Shown: one piece after another, positions 47,709-58,335 of the stretch
How positions within the stretch are numbered: the first letter of the stretch is position 1
Layout: each line of letters opens with the position of its first letter
Origin: Euptelea pleiosperma
Lineage: Eukaryota > Streptophyta > Magnoliopsida > Ranunculales > Eupteleaceae
Direction: 5' to 3'
NCBI GenBank assembly: GCA_035048495.1
Contig: CM068547.1
Coordinates: 21,521,913-21,585,912 of the forward strand
Length of the DNA stretch: 64,000 bases
Notes under the pieces: generated by a model
Databases searched by the model: none
Told to the model about the DNA's origin: nothing
Seen by the model: only the letters and a program-made list of their open reading frames with translations
Position numbers and translations under genes: made by a program

Positions 47709-47869
47709 ACATGACCCAACGATCCAGATTGATGGTCTTGAGTTGGTCTTTAACGAAGGAGATTGTACACCATGTTCATCGAGGCTTGGAAAAATGAGGC
47801 TTAAATTGGGTTCAAACGTGTGGAACCCACCAATTCATTTTAAAAAATAAAAACTCAAACAGTGCAGAG

Positions 47870-48262
47870 TTTAAAAGATGGCCGTTATAATGAAAATAAA
47901 GACCGTTATAACGGATTCGGACCTCCCCCTTTACGTTATGTACTGTTAAAATGGAATATATGGAAATAGCGGCCATTATTTTTCTATTTTTCAAAAGGAT
48001 TTGCAAAAAAAAATGGCCGTTATTTTCGTTATATTCCATTTTTTTCCAATTATTTTTTGTTTTTGAAAATTTGAATTCAAATTTTGAATTTTGAATTTCG
48101 GCGCCTTTTTTTTCTTTATTTTTCATTATATTCCTTTATTTCCGTTATTTTTCGTTTTTGCCCTTAAGCGTTACAATTCGTTATAACGGCCGTTATAACA
48201 AAAAACACGTTAACGCTCCCAGTCCATTATACCATTGTAACGGCCCCTTTTAAACCTTGGAT
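47870..48262. mobile_element. Foldback MITE, family M2
   Basis: Inverted ends gtttaaaagatggccgttata / tgtaacggccccttttaaac, with repeated 'aacggccgttat' words inside. A partial relative lies at 59284-59580. Confidence 0.65.
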
Positions 48263-48359
48263 CTGGGAATAACATTTTTATGCTTCAACATTAGTAGACT
48301 GCATTTTAACTCACAAGCTACTTCGTATCAAGTTTCCATCAAATCAAATTTTGTTTATT

Positions 48360-48690
48360 TTTTGTTCATGTGTCAATTGTGTAATAGTGATTTCTAATCA
48401 GCCTAATTAGTGATTTCTAATAGTTGGATTATGCATTATTGACCATTATTTGGGGTAAAAAGATCATGTGGTTTAAAATCACTAATCAGACTAATAGGTG
48501 GACATATAGATACAAAATTATCATGTTTAGTGTTTTCTAATCGTTAATTAAACATTATTGACCATTTTTTGGAGTAGAAAGATCCAAAGGTTGGAAAGCA
48601 CTAATCAGGCTGATTTTTGGTAAATAGGTCCACTTAGGGATGGGCCAGACATACATACGGTCAGTGTCCTCTAACCCATGGTTAGAGGCC
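48360..48690. mobile_element. M1-family MITE copies, rearranged
   Basis: 'cactaatcagactaatagg' and 'aagcactaatcaggctgatt' with 'ccacttagggatgggcc'. Tandem or partly duplicated M1 sequence. Confidence 0.6.
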
Positions 48691-50008
48691 TTAGAGGATC
48701 GCTGACCATGTGGTGGTTTGGAACCCTAGGTGGAGTTACAGACCAAAAATAACCTACTCAGTGCTTTCTACGCCATTGGATTGGAGTGGTTTTCATGGGT
48801 TAATTTTTAACTACGGAAAAGCAGTATTTGGATATGATATTCGCTCAAAAGTGCTTATTTTAAGCAATTATCCTGTTAGCGTTATTGCATTCTCCTACAT
48901 AAAATGCTCTATTTATCTACTTTTCTACGTAATAGTCTCTTCTGTTGCGTAGAACACACTTTTCTGGATGAAATGGTATATTTGCATGCATTAAACACAT
49001 TTTCGGAAGTCTAGATATGAAGTCATTCTGATAGAGTCTCATTACGCGCTTCTTCTGTCGCAGGAAACCCCGATGGGACGATTCTCGAGACTTGTGGGCC
49101 CAAATCGATCATGAAAGCCCATTATCAAAGCTTAAAAAGCCAATAGGCTATCTTTCGAAGAAATGGGCCAAGTACAGGTCGAGCCAGATAATCGAAGCAC
49201 TAAACCGAGAACCTAGAGAGAGAATGAGCTAGTGGACCATGTTACTGGACCTACCAATAAGACCAGGAAAGTCTATCAAAAGAAAGAATTTAAAGCATGA
49301 TAGAAGAGGGCAGACACTTGACACAGCTAAGGAAACCTATCTAGGGATCTTCAAGATTTGGGACAAAATGACCAAAACTCGATGACAAGCCCAGGGCCAG
49401 CATATGTTGACAAAGGTAAAAAGCCACAAACACACGTGGACCAAGGATCCAAACCATGGACAATGACATTGATGAGACACAACATTAAAAGGTTGGCGAC
49501 TAAGGTAAAAACTACGCATGGACTAATGTATGGACACATGTGGGCCACATGGGCTTTATAACCGAAACATGCACCCGAAGAAGACATTTTTGGCATGTTT
49601 CCAAAATGATGGGTGCCAACATTTGTGAAAAGTAAAAAAGACATGATGGTGGCTGAAAGCAAGGTTTTTCCGTGTCGTCAATTCGGAAACCCATACTTCA
49701 ACAATATTTGTAAAATCCGATTATCTGCAAAATGTAACTTGTATAGCAGTACGTGTCGGATATCGATCCGCACTCGGTGTGAGTTAGCACAATAAGGAAT
49801 TAAACTGACAAATAATATACAGAGAGAAATGAGAATGGTGGAAGAGATGAGAAGGGCGAGTCGATTTAAAAACAACATTCATTTGAGATTCAGAACACCA
49901 AAATATCAAAAACAACTTCATTAATCATCAAAGAGTGCGTACATAAATCAAAATAACAGAAATAAAGAAAGCATGTAAGAAAGCATGTAAAGGGATGAGA
50001 GATGAAGA

Positions 50009-50408
50009 GGTAAGGGAAAGAAACGTCCATTGAAATCTCGGAGATAAGGGCGCTACCGATCAAGAAGAGGATCGTCCAAGACTCCGATGAATGCTTCAAT
50101 CGTGGAGAAGGGTTTTGACAGAGAAGCATCCCATGACCTTTGGAGCTAAGGGCGCTACCGATCAAGAAGAGGACCGTCCAAATTTCATGGAATGCTGCTC
50201 AATCGAGAGAAGGGGTAAGGGAAAGAAACGTCCATTGAAATCTCAGAGCTAAGGGCGCTACCGATCAAGAAGAGGATCGTCCAAGACTTCGATGAATGCT
50301 TCAATCAAGAGAAGGGTTTTGACAGAGAAGCATCTCATGACCTTTGGAGCTAAGGGCGCTACCGATCAAGAAGAGGATCGTCCAAATTTCATGGAATGCT
50401 GCTCAATC
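50009..50408 (-). repeat. Tandem duplication of ~205 bp in solo LTR D
   Basis: 'ggtaagggaaagaaacgtcc' occurs at 50009 and 50214 as the start of each copy. Each copy contains the motif 'aagggcgctaccgatcaaga' twice, giving four in all. Confidence 0.85.
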
Positions 50409-51859
50409 GTGGAATCCACATCGACTCTTACCGGCCGACAAGGTAGATGTGAATTGGCTAATGTACTATAATGTGCCCTAAAAAGCTCACCTTTTCACTC
50501 GCCGAAAGGAGTCGGCCAAGTGAATAGGCGATCGGCCTGAGAAAGTGGTAAGAGGATCTAGAGAGAGAAAATGGACTTAGAGAGAAAAATCTCACTCTAG
50601 AGAGAGAACACGGGATTAGGGATGTCACGTCCCTTCCATGCCATCTAAAGAGAGAAAGTGAGAAAAACTAGGTAGAGAGAGAAAGTCACTAGCTCTAGAG
50701 AGAGAAAGTGAGGGTTTGGACACAGGTTTCGGGATGAGACGTCCCTTCCATGTCCGTTAGAGAAAGAGGAGATCTGGAGAGAGAAAGTAGAATTTTAGAG
50801 AGAGAAAGTAGAATTTACCTCGTGGTACTTACCAGGCACACGATGGAGGAGATCGCCAATGATGGTGATCAGTCATGCATGATGGATGATGCATGACCAT
50901 GAAGATGGTGAGATTCAGCCAAGTGGATGGCCGTAGTGGTTGTATGGTCGAGAACGTGGCTGTGGTGTGCACCAATGATGGTGTGCTCAGTCCTTGGGGA
51001 GGACAGCATCTTTCACAAGCTGTAGTGGTGCGGCTTTGCAACCAAAGAAGCCATAGTGATGGCTGTGGGAGGAGCCCAACTGACTGGTGCATGTTGCTAG
51101 ATGCACCAGCAGGTGGAGAGCTCTAGATAGAGTATGGAGAATGAGGAAGCAGGGTGCTGCCCGTGAAGGAGGATCCCAAGTGGTGGTCCGGTGAAGGTGC
51201 TGGCCATGGTGCAGTCTGTGAGGAAGAAGGCCATGTGGTGGCTTGCTACACTTGGCTGCAAGGAGAAGAGAGCCTGTTGCATAAAGGTGCAACGTTGCTG
51301 GTGTGCACAAGGAGAGGCTTTCTTAGTGAATGCAGGTCCAAGGGAGAGGTTGGTGACAACGGCAATGTGAGTTTTCTCATGGTATAGAACGTGGAAACTG
51401 GTGGACGAAGCACCCCTGTTGTGGGGTAGGAAGTGGAGGATACTAGGCCAGAGGAGTGGATAAGGGAACCAGACCTGCAACTCACAACGGTGAAGTTCTG
51501 TGCAACCAGCAGTCCATGAGATTCACGGACTGAGGAAGACGAGGATCGGTGTTTAACAACGGTGGTGCTGCTCTTGGCATGGGACCTCGTAGTGAGAAAA
51601 TAACACCGTGGAGAGGATAAAGATCTGGGTTGCAGGAGGGAGCAGCGTTCTAGCCAGGTGGTAACAGGTGAAGATGGCCAGCAACGGTGGTGAGCCTGTG
51701 TGAGGAGCTCGCCGGTTTTAATGGCGAGATGGAGGTTGTGGGGGCGGTGACTCAATTTCCAGGCGATAAGGGGTGAAGCCATGGGGAAATTGAGAGAGAA
51801 GAGTGAAAGACATGAGGAGAGCTGCTGGTCTTCAACTCACCGGTGGTGTAGAAGAAGTG

Positions 51860-52280
51860 GACTAGAGTTGCAGACCTGCAACTCCGGTCAACACAAGTGA
51901 TCACGGCCTGGCCGTGAATGGTGATAGAATGGGTGGAGGAGATGGGGATCCGACTGGAGTTAGAGATCAGCCAGTAGGTTATTGATGGAGAAAAGGAAGG
52001 GAATAGGTAACCCGACCGGAGTTACAGGTCTGCAACTCCAGTATGGAAGGTGGGGAGGAGCTCCAATGGTGGACGCTGGTCTGCACTGGTGGTGCCCGAA
52101 GCAGGTGGAGAAGATCGTGGGCAGCAAGAGGCGGTCTGGTTTTGACCGGAGAAGAGCACCGGTTGTGGTGCTTGCTGGTCCACTTGGTTGCAGACCTGCA
52201 ACACCGAGTTGCAGGTCTGGAGATGGAGACGCTGCAATTTGATGGTTCTTGAGAAGGTGGAAATGGCGGTGTGTTGCAGG
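51860..52280 (-). repeat. Cluster of GTTGCAG/CTGCAAC palindromes in solo LTR D
   Basis: 'agttgcagacctgcaact' (~51864), 'agttacaggtctgcaact' (~52019) and 'ggttgcagacctgcaaca' (~52185) followed by 'gagttgcaggtctgg', then 'gttgcaggtct' (~52273). Same motif family as in the other LTRs. Confidence 0.75.
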
Positions 52281-53140
52281 TCTAGTGCACCAGCAAGGAA
52301 CGGAGGAGGTGGTGTTGTCTGGAGGGAACCAACGTGTAGAGAAACAGCGTGGTGGAGCTGCTTGTAAGGGCAGCAAGGTGGAGGTGAAATTCACACCAGC
52401 AGCGTGGAAGAGAATGGTGGAAGAAAGGAACGTGGTGGCTCCCATTGTGCTCTCCCAACGAGAGACCGTGTGAGAGAGAAGTGAGAGAGAATCCTTGGGA
52501 TAGATAGATGGGAACGTGAGAGATATAAGTTGAGAAGCGGTTGTTGAAACCGTAGAGATTTGGGAGGAGAGAGAATCGGTCAAGAATGACCAATTCTCCC
52601 TCATGCGTATGGGTTAGATTATGGGTCACACCATGGGCCGTGGGCTCGTTAGGGAATGGGCTTGTGACGGTCCATGGACTTAAGATGAGTGTGGTCATTT
52701 GGCCATGTGTTCAAGTGGGCCCTTTGGCCTTTAGCATTGTGGGACACTTGGCCATAAGATTTGTGGGCTATTCTTCTAATAGGGCCATGGGATGAATGAA
52801 TGGATCGATGATTTGGTTAGTCCCAAGATTGGGGAACCGTCGGATCTGGAGAGATCCAACGGTCCAATGAGCGATCTAACAGTCCGATTGAAAATCTAAC
52901 GGTGGAAAAGAAGATCTAGCAGTAGAAAAGCCATGGGAGATGGGATAGAGCTAGAGGAGATGAGATCGGGGGTTAGATGATGGAGATCGGAGGGTTAGGA
53001 TGACAAATAAGGTTGATCGGATGGTTGGAACGGATGATCGGATGGTCAAATGGATGATCGAGTGGTGAAATGTGGGCAGCTAGAAAGATGGAAGAGAGAT
53101 GAGAGAGAAAATTATACAAAATAAATGCAACAAAGCTGGC

Positions 53141-53205
53141 AGAAGGGTCTTGAACCCTGATCTTCAATTTAATCTTCAATCGGCTTCACCAATCACGTAA
53201 GCCGT
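53141..53205 (-). other. tRNA-like segment in solo LTR D
   Basis: On the minus strand, 'cggcttacgtgattggtgaa' (D-arm-like, closing GGCT/AGCC) is followed by 'gatcagggttcaagaccctt' (B-box/T-arm-like). Degraded elsewhere. Confidence 0.45.
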
Positions 53206-55470
53206 CATTTGATATAGCTTTGAATCACTTTAGCCCGTCTCTTGGTCTTCAGCTTTGCCTCTCTCTTAGTTCTTTATCTGGCTCTATGATTCTCTGACTC
53301 GACCCGTACTTGGCCTATATCTTTTAGTCGTAGCCTGTTGGCTCTTTAAGCTTTGATAGTGGGCTTTAATGGTTGATCCTAGGTCCGCAAGTCTCAAAAA
53401 TCGCCCGATCGGGTTTCCTGCAATAACGAGAAGCGCGTAATGAGACTTAATCAAAACGGCTTCATATCTAGACTTCCAGAAATGTGTTTAAAGCATGCAA
53501 ATATACCATTTCGTCCAGAAAAGTGTATTCTACGCAATGAAAGAGACTCTTCCATAGAAAAGTTGATAAATAGCGAAGTTTAACGTAGGAGAGTATGATA
53601 ACGCTAAAGGATAATGGCTTAAAATAAGCACTTTTAAGCGAATATCAGTGGCTGATAGGGCGATGTGCTAGAACCACATGCATGTTGGTGGCTGATTCAA
53701 ATGAAGTGGTTGCTGGACCACGAAGATCAAACGGTGTAAAATGAAGATTATTTGGGCTTGAGTAAGGTTGCTGAATGGTGGGCCAAAGAGTGGAGCAACA
53801 ATAGGGTGGGGTCCATATGCAATGGCAACAAGTCCATGTGCTAGAGGTGGCAGCCACTTGCTAAGTTTCTAAAGGTCGGGTGCACAAGCTGATAGAGAGA
53901 AGAGTTCTCTCACACGTTCCCATAGCCAATCTCTTTTCCAAAACCCTAAACAATACCCTTATAAATAGAAAAAGAAGAGAAGAGAAAGGTGATCTTTTTT
54001 CCCTCATTCTATTCTCACTTGTTCCCCTCTCTCCTACTCCCCACGTCTCCCTCTCTTCTCCACGTTTCTCTTAAAAAAAAAAAAAAGAAAAAGAAAATAA
54101 AAAGAGGGAGGAAGAGGAAAAGGAAGATGGAGGTCGTACCTCCATCCATGGACGCCTCCCTCCTTGCCACTGCACCATGACCGCCCTCCTCCTTGCTGGT
54201 ATAATCGCCGGTTGCACCCCTTGAGCAATCGGACTGAAGCTCCTCACAGCATCAAGAATCGCCGCCCACTTTCTGACCGCCTCTCTCACTTCTCTCCCAT
54301 TGGAAACCCCAGCCTTGATCCATCTCCTCTGGACCATCCCTGCTGTACTACCCCACTCACTTCCAGCACCGTTCCACATCCTTCAAACCAAAAATCCCTC
54401 TTCCATCTCCACGCTCCGACCACTCTCTCCACGTTTTTCCTCCTTGGCTCCTCTCTCCAAGCCGTTGGACTTCTCCCAAAGCAACACAGTGATCTCCACG
54501 ATCTGCAACTCCAAGTTACAGATCTGAAACGTCTCTTTAGTGTGCTGTCTATGGCTAGCACCCCTCCATTCACCACCAGCAATGCTTCCAACAGGTAGCA
54601 GTCGTTCCTTCATTCCATCCTCCATCTCGCATTGCATAGGCCAACCACCAGTCCACCCTTTGCTCCTCCATCAGCGGTTCTCCTGGGAGCACCAACTCTT
54701 GCAACCGCCCCTCTTCCTTGCTGGTCAGTAGACCACTATGCTCCTCGGCACCCATTGGTAAGTTTTGATCCAGCACTCTCCCACGTCCTTCATCTCTCTC
54801 AAGGTGAGCATCACGTGCATCTCTTATCTCTTCCACTATCTAACCATCCATCCATACCAATCCGACATATTCACTACCTTTGCATGGCTCACTCGCCTAC
54901 CCAACTTCACTCCATCTCTCTTTCTCTATCTATTATTCAGGTTGAGTATTTTAGAATAAATTTCTATTATTGTAAGGATTGTTTCATGATGAATAAAGTT
55001 CAAATCAGTTTATGCATGAAGCTGAGATTGTGTTAGTGTCTTTATTGTTTCTTCAAGCTATTAGTAAAATATCATCATCCCAAACAAAAAAATTCTTGTT
55101 TTAAAAATCGACATCTCACCACTCTCACCCTTCCACCATTATTTATGCCTATTTTCTGTTATTTTACATCCCTTATTGTGTTGCCATAACCCCGAGTGCG
55201 GATCGACATCCGACACGAATTCCTATACAGATCTAAAATTTTGCAGGATTTAAGAATCGGATCAATTTACAAATATGTTGAAGTTAGGGTTTCCGTAACC
55301 AACGACGCGGAAAAATTCTACTTTCAAGATACAAAGATCCAAATGTTGAAATCACTAATCAGGCTGATTTTTGGTATGTACATCCATCTAGGATGATCCA
55401 AACATCCATACAACCAATAGTCACTAAAATTCTGCCACGTGGCTCATACTGCAGTCCGTCATCAATGTTT

Positions 55471-56130
55471 AATTATGGAACCCAGATTGTATGGATCATC
55501 TATCCTAAGGTCCTGAGTCTTGACCACTTAAACTCAGTCTTCTTGCTAGGATCCATGAAGTTGGATCCCCACCCTATGGATGATACAGTTGGGAAGTTTG
55601 ATCCGGAAGAAAAAGCCTACAACTCTTAAATACACCAAGTGTTAGCTAGACCAAAGACGACAATCTCAGGAGGCCAAATTGGTGGTGTAGATATTTTGGA
55701 ATAGATTGTGATAACCAACAAAAGTAAACCAAAAAGTTCACGTTTTTTCTTGGCCATTGATCCCGAGAATCCAACGGTGGTTTTGCTTTTGCAAAAGTGA
55801 TGCCAGCTCAACACTATTAACCACCTTTAGATTCTAGGGATCCACAGCCGACAAAAAACGTTAAATTTTAAATGTTGGTCATCGGAACCCTACCCAGATC
55901 TTTTATCAATAGCTAATCAATGTCTTTTTTGTTTTTGAAGAAATCTTCATTTCTAACTGTTTATTAATGTCATGTTTTGGGAATGTCAGTCCATTCTTTA
56001 AAAATGTCCATATGGTTGCATGAAATGTTTACATACAAATTCTTTTTCTGTAAAACTTTTTGTTGATCATTATATAAGGACTAATAAAAAAATTACTTCA
56101 CTGTGAAGTATTTGCAAACACTTTTTCAGG
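55471..56130. other. Helitron interior, no gene seen
   Basis: Unique-looking sequence between the M1 MITE and the Helitron tail. A 24 bp unit ('ggcatgggtatttgagtgtc' plus spacer) is repeated just after it (~56141-56185). Confidence 0.4.
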
Positions 56131-56249
56131 GATTGTTGTAGGCATGGGTATTTGAGTGTCATAGGCATGGGTATTTGAGTGTCGAAGACACCCAAATTTA
56201 TTTGGGAACGCTTTGTCAAGGAGTGCCATTGGCACGGGTCATCCCCTAG

Positions 56250-57137
56250 TCTTTGAACAAAACAAGAACCTCGTTAAGAGTGGCTGCAGATTGGACATCC
56301 CCAGCAAAGAATACCATTAAGTCATCTGCAAAGCACATATGCGTAATGAGAGGCGTAGCACATGCATCGGGGGTGGATTTTGAATAGGCCATCCTGAACA
56401 TTCAATTTGAGAAGCTTATTGAAAAACTCCATAACAATGATGAACAAATACGGAGACATAGGATCTCCTTGTCTAATACCCCTTCTCCCTTCAAAGTACC
56501 CTTCCGGGCATCCATTGACTAGAATATAATATTTCACCGTAGTTAAGCAGATACGGATCCACTCGATAAGAACAGGGTGAAAATTCAGCATAAGGAGAAG
56601 ATCCAATATAAATTCCCATTTCAAATTGTCATATGCTTTCTTCAGGTCAATCTTGACTGTACACTTAGCAGATCCATTCCCGCTATGATATTTATGGAAG
56701 AGCTCGTGGCATATAAGAATATTATCGCTGATCCTCCAGCCGTTGACAAAAGCAGATTGGGTCGATTCAATCAAATTTGGAAGACATTCCTTTAACCTGT
56801 TGGCGATAATCTTCGAAATGCACTTGTAAATCAAGTTACAACAAGAAATAGGCCTGAAATCTCCAATAGCGTTAGGGATACTAACCTTAGGAATCAGGGT
56901 AATAATCGTAGAGTTAACCCCATAAGGGAGCTTATGATGTTTGAAAAAATTCTGACAAGCCTGGATGAAGTCCTTTCTAATAACGCTCCAAGATTTTTTG
57001 AAAAAATGAGCATTGTAACCATCTGGGCCAGGGCCTTAGAGTCCTTCTTACCAAATAGAACTTTAGTAATCTCCTCTTCAATCACCTCTCTAACCATATC
57101 ACTTTTCTGGATGTCATTTAAAGGTCTGTCATACTCC
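56250..57137 (-). pseudogene. LINE reverse transcriptase, N-terminal part
   Basis: From 57137 the minus strand reads 'IEEEITKVLFGKKDSKA', then 'CISKIIANRLKECLPNLI', 'TQSAFVNGWRISDNIL', 'VKIDLKKAYDNLKWEF' (first catalytic Asp), 'GRRGIRQGDPMSPYLF' and 'CFADDLMVFFAGD' (catalytic FADD, ~56300). It stops at the Helitron 3' border after LFKD. One or more frameshifts (~56340-56400 and ~56900-57000). Confidence 0.9.
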
Positions 57138-57250
57138 ACAAACATCCATACAGTCAGTGGTTTCTAAGAAAGTGCCACACGGTTCACACTGTGGGCCATC
57201 ATCAACGTTGATGAGGGACATGTTGGCCAACTCGTCTCCTTCCAACTGTA
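57138..57250. mobile_element. Right part of the M1 MITE split by the LINE
   Basis: Begins with the second acaaacat, then 'ccatacagtcagtggtttct', 'gtgccacacggttcacactg'. It completes the MITE begun at 43730. Confidence 0.7.
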
Positions 57251-57298
57251 GGTCTCTTTCTAATAATAGATCAAGATGCATTTACTATTAGAGAATAT

Positions 57299-57820
57299 GT
57301 TGTAATAAGTTGCGTGAGATTCATCACGTACAACATTATTGGTGTATCTCATCTAGTGTTTCAAAACTCGTTGAGTCAACTAGAAACTCGACCGAGTTGA
57401 CTCGGCTGAGTTTCAAGTTGACTCGAAATAAACTCGAATCGAATAAACAACGGGTTTGGTGCGTTGTTTTTTAATCGACGCACCAAATAAGTTTTTCGAA
57501 CACCTTGTCAACACAAAATCAACCAAATCTTATAAATTATGCTTATAAAAATATGATATTTATATATTAATATTAATATATCTATATAATATTAATATAT
57601 TACTCGAGTTGAGTTACTTCGGGTCGAGTCGAGTTTTCGAGTTTTCAAACACTGATCTCATCACACATTCTTCGGTTATCAAGATTAGGATATCAATCAA
57701 TTAGGATATATTATATGTTAGATTTGATTAGGATTTGTTACTTCTATTTAAGCACTTGATTAGGGTCAATGTAATCAAACCGAGTTATTATCAATAAACT
57801 CAAAATCTATTATGATATTA
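57299..57820 (+). repeat. Copia-like LTR interrupted by a hAT MITE
   Basis: Starts TGTTGTAATAAG and ends before 'tatgatattagagc', a decayed initiator-Met primer site (usual tggtatcagagc). The body has 'tctatttaagcacttgatta' and '...tatcaataaactcaaaatc', typical of short plant Copia/TRIM LTRs. Superfamily inferred. Confidence 0.55.
57354..57654. mobile_element. hAT-like MITE (301 bp) with perfect 8 bp duplication
   Basis: Ends tagtgtttcaaaactcg and cgagttttcaaacactg (inverted). Flanked by atctcatc at 57346-57353 and 57655-57662. The 8 bp duplication and CAGTG-type ends point to hAT. The interior is rich in 'gagttgactcg' words. Confidence 0.88.
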
Positions 57821-58335
57821 GAGCTATTGTTCTTCTGAGAACAAGCTCTCGATTATGTGCCTTTTTTGACTGCAGCATTATCATCGTCCGTCAGGCCAAA
57901 GAGAAGATTATCACAGTAATATAACTTAGGGTCAATATAATCATCTTATAAGTTATTATCAATAAACTTAAAATCTATTACGATATTGGAGCTATTGTTC
58001 TTCTGAGAAAAAGCTCTCGATTATGTGCCTTTTTCGACGGCGACTTTATCATCGTCTGTCAGGCCAAAAAGAAGATTATCACAGTAATATAACTTAGGGC
58101 CAATATAATCAATCTAAGTTATTATCAATAAACTCAAAATCTATTACGATATTAGAGCTATTGTTCTTCTGAGAACAAGCTCTCAATTATGTGCCTTTTT
58201 CGACGACGGCATTATCATCGTCCGTTAGGCCAAAGAGAAGATTATCACAGTAATATAACTTAGGGTCAATATAATCAATCTAAGTTATTATAAATAAACT
58301 CAAAATTTATCACTTACCAAAGAGAAGATTATCAC
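57821..58335 (+). repeat. Three tandem copies of a ~160 bp LTR-end/primer-site unit
   Basis: 'gagctattgttcttctgaga' recurs at 57831, 57989 and 58155. Each unit repeats 'tatcaataaact...', a primer-site-like 'attagagct', and 'gccaaagagaagattatcac'. Confidence 0.85.

Larger units (their letters stand above)
49654..53647 (-). mobile_element. Solo LTR D of the same family, minus strand (3994 bp)
   Basis: On the plus strand it begins TGAAAGC (the LTR 3' end) and finishes GCGAATATCA (the LTR 5' end). Flanked by a perfect gtggc duplication (49649-49653, 53648-53652). It is 1.2-1.5 kb longer than its relatives, partly through internal tandem repeats (50009-50408) and AG-rich expansion. Contains the 3' block (reverse, ~49760), several GTTGCAG palindromes (51860-52280) and a tRNA-like segment (~53141-53205). 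Confidence 0.9.
48835..55326 (+). mobile_element. Solo LTR C of the TGATATTCGC family, interrupted by solo LTR D
   Basis: Starts TGATATTCGC and ends TCTACTTTCA. Flanks are ggata (48830-48834) and agata (55327-55331), a 5 bp duplication with one change. Subtracting the nested LTR and its duplication leaves 2493 bp. The conserved 3' block 'gagtgcggatcgacatcc' is at ~55194. Confidence 0.9.
48691..55470. mobile_element. M1 foldback MITE interrupted by solo LTR C
   Basis: The left half 48691-48834 ('gaccatgtggtggttt' ... 'ggaaaagcagtatttgg') and the right half 55332-55470 ('caaagatccaaatgttg', 'aatcaggctgatttttgg', 'ccacgtggctcatactg') form one normal M1 element when solo LTR C is taken out. Confidence 0.8.
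46312..56249 (+). mobile_element. 9.94 kb Helitron inserted in the LINE
   Basis: 5' end A|TCTATATAACAAAACAGG. 3' end '...ggagtgccattggcacggg' hairpin, then tcatccCCTAG|T. Inserted between A and T without duplication. Removing it joins the LINE coding frame perfectly (…LFKD | ISGL…), which proves both borders. No Rep/helicase is encoded. It carries leader-like sequence, MITEs and two nested solo LTRs. It shares its 3' terminus type with the ends at 59663 and 61220. Confidence 0.9.
44013..57137 (-). mobile_element. 5'-truncated L1-type LINE, split by a 9.94 kb Helitron
   Basis: Minus-strand LINE of about 2.95 kb without the Helitron and the 3' MITE. It runs from 57137 (truncated start) to a poly(A) tail seen as poly(T) at ~44240-44254. 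The target duplication acaaacat flanks it (44005-44012 and 57138-57145). Domains are partial RT, zf-RVT and RNase H. The endonuclease and ORF1 regions are missing, as expected of 5' truncation during target-primed reverse transcription. Confidence 0.88.

Noticed and set aside
47342..47718. 9 bp Mutator-type target duplication for the M1 MITE
   Set aside because: catggccga and catgaccca differ at two positions and the borders are uncertain, so the superfamily was left open.
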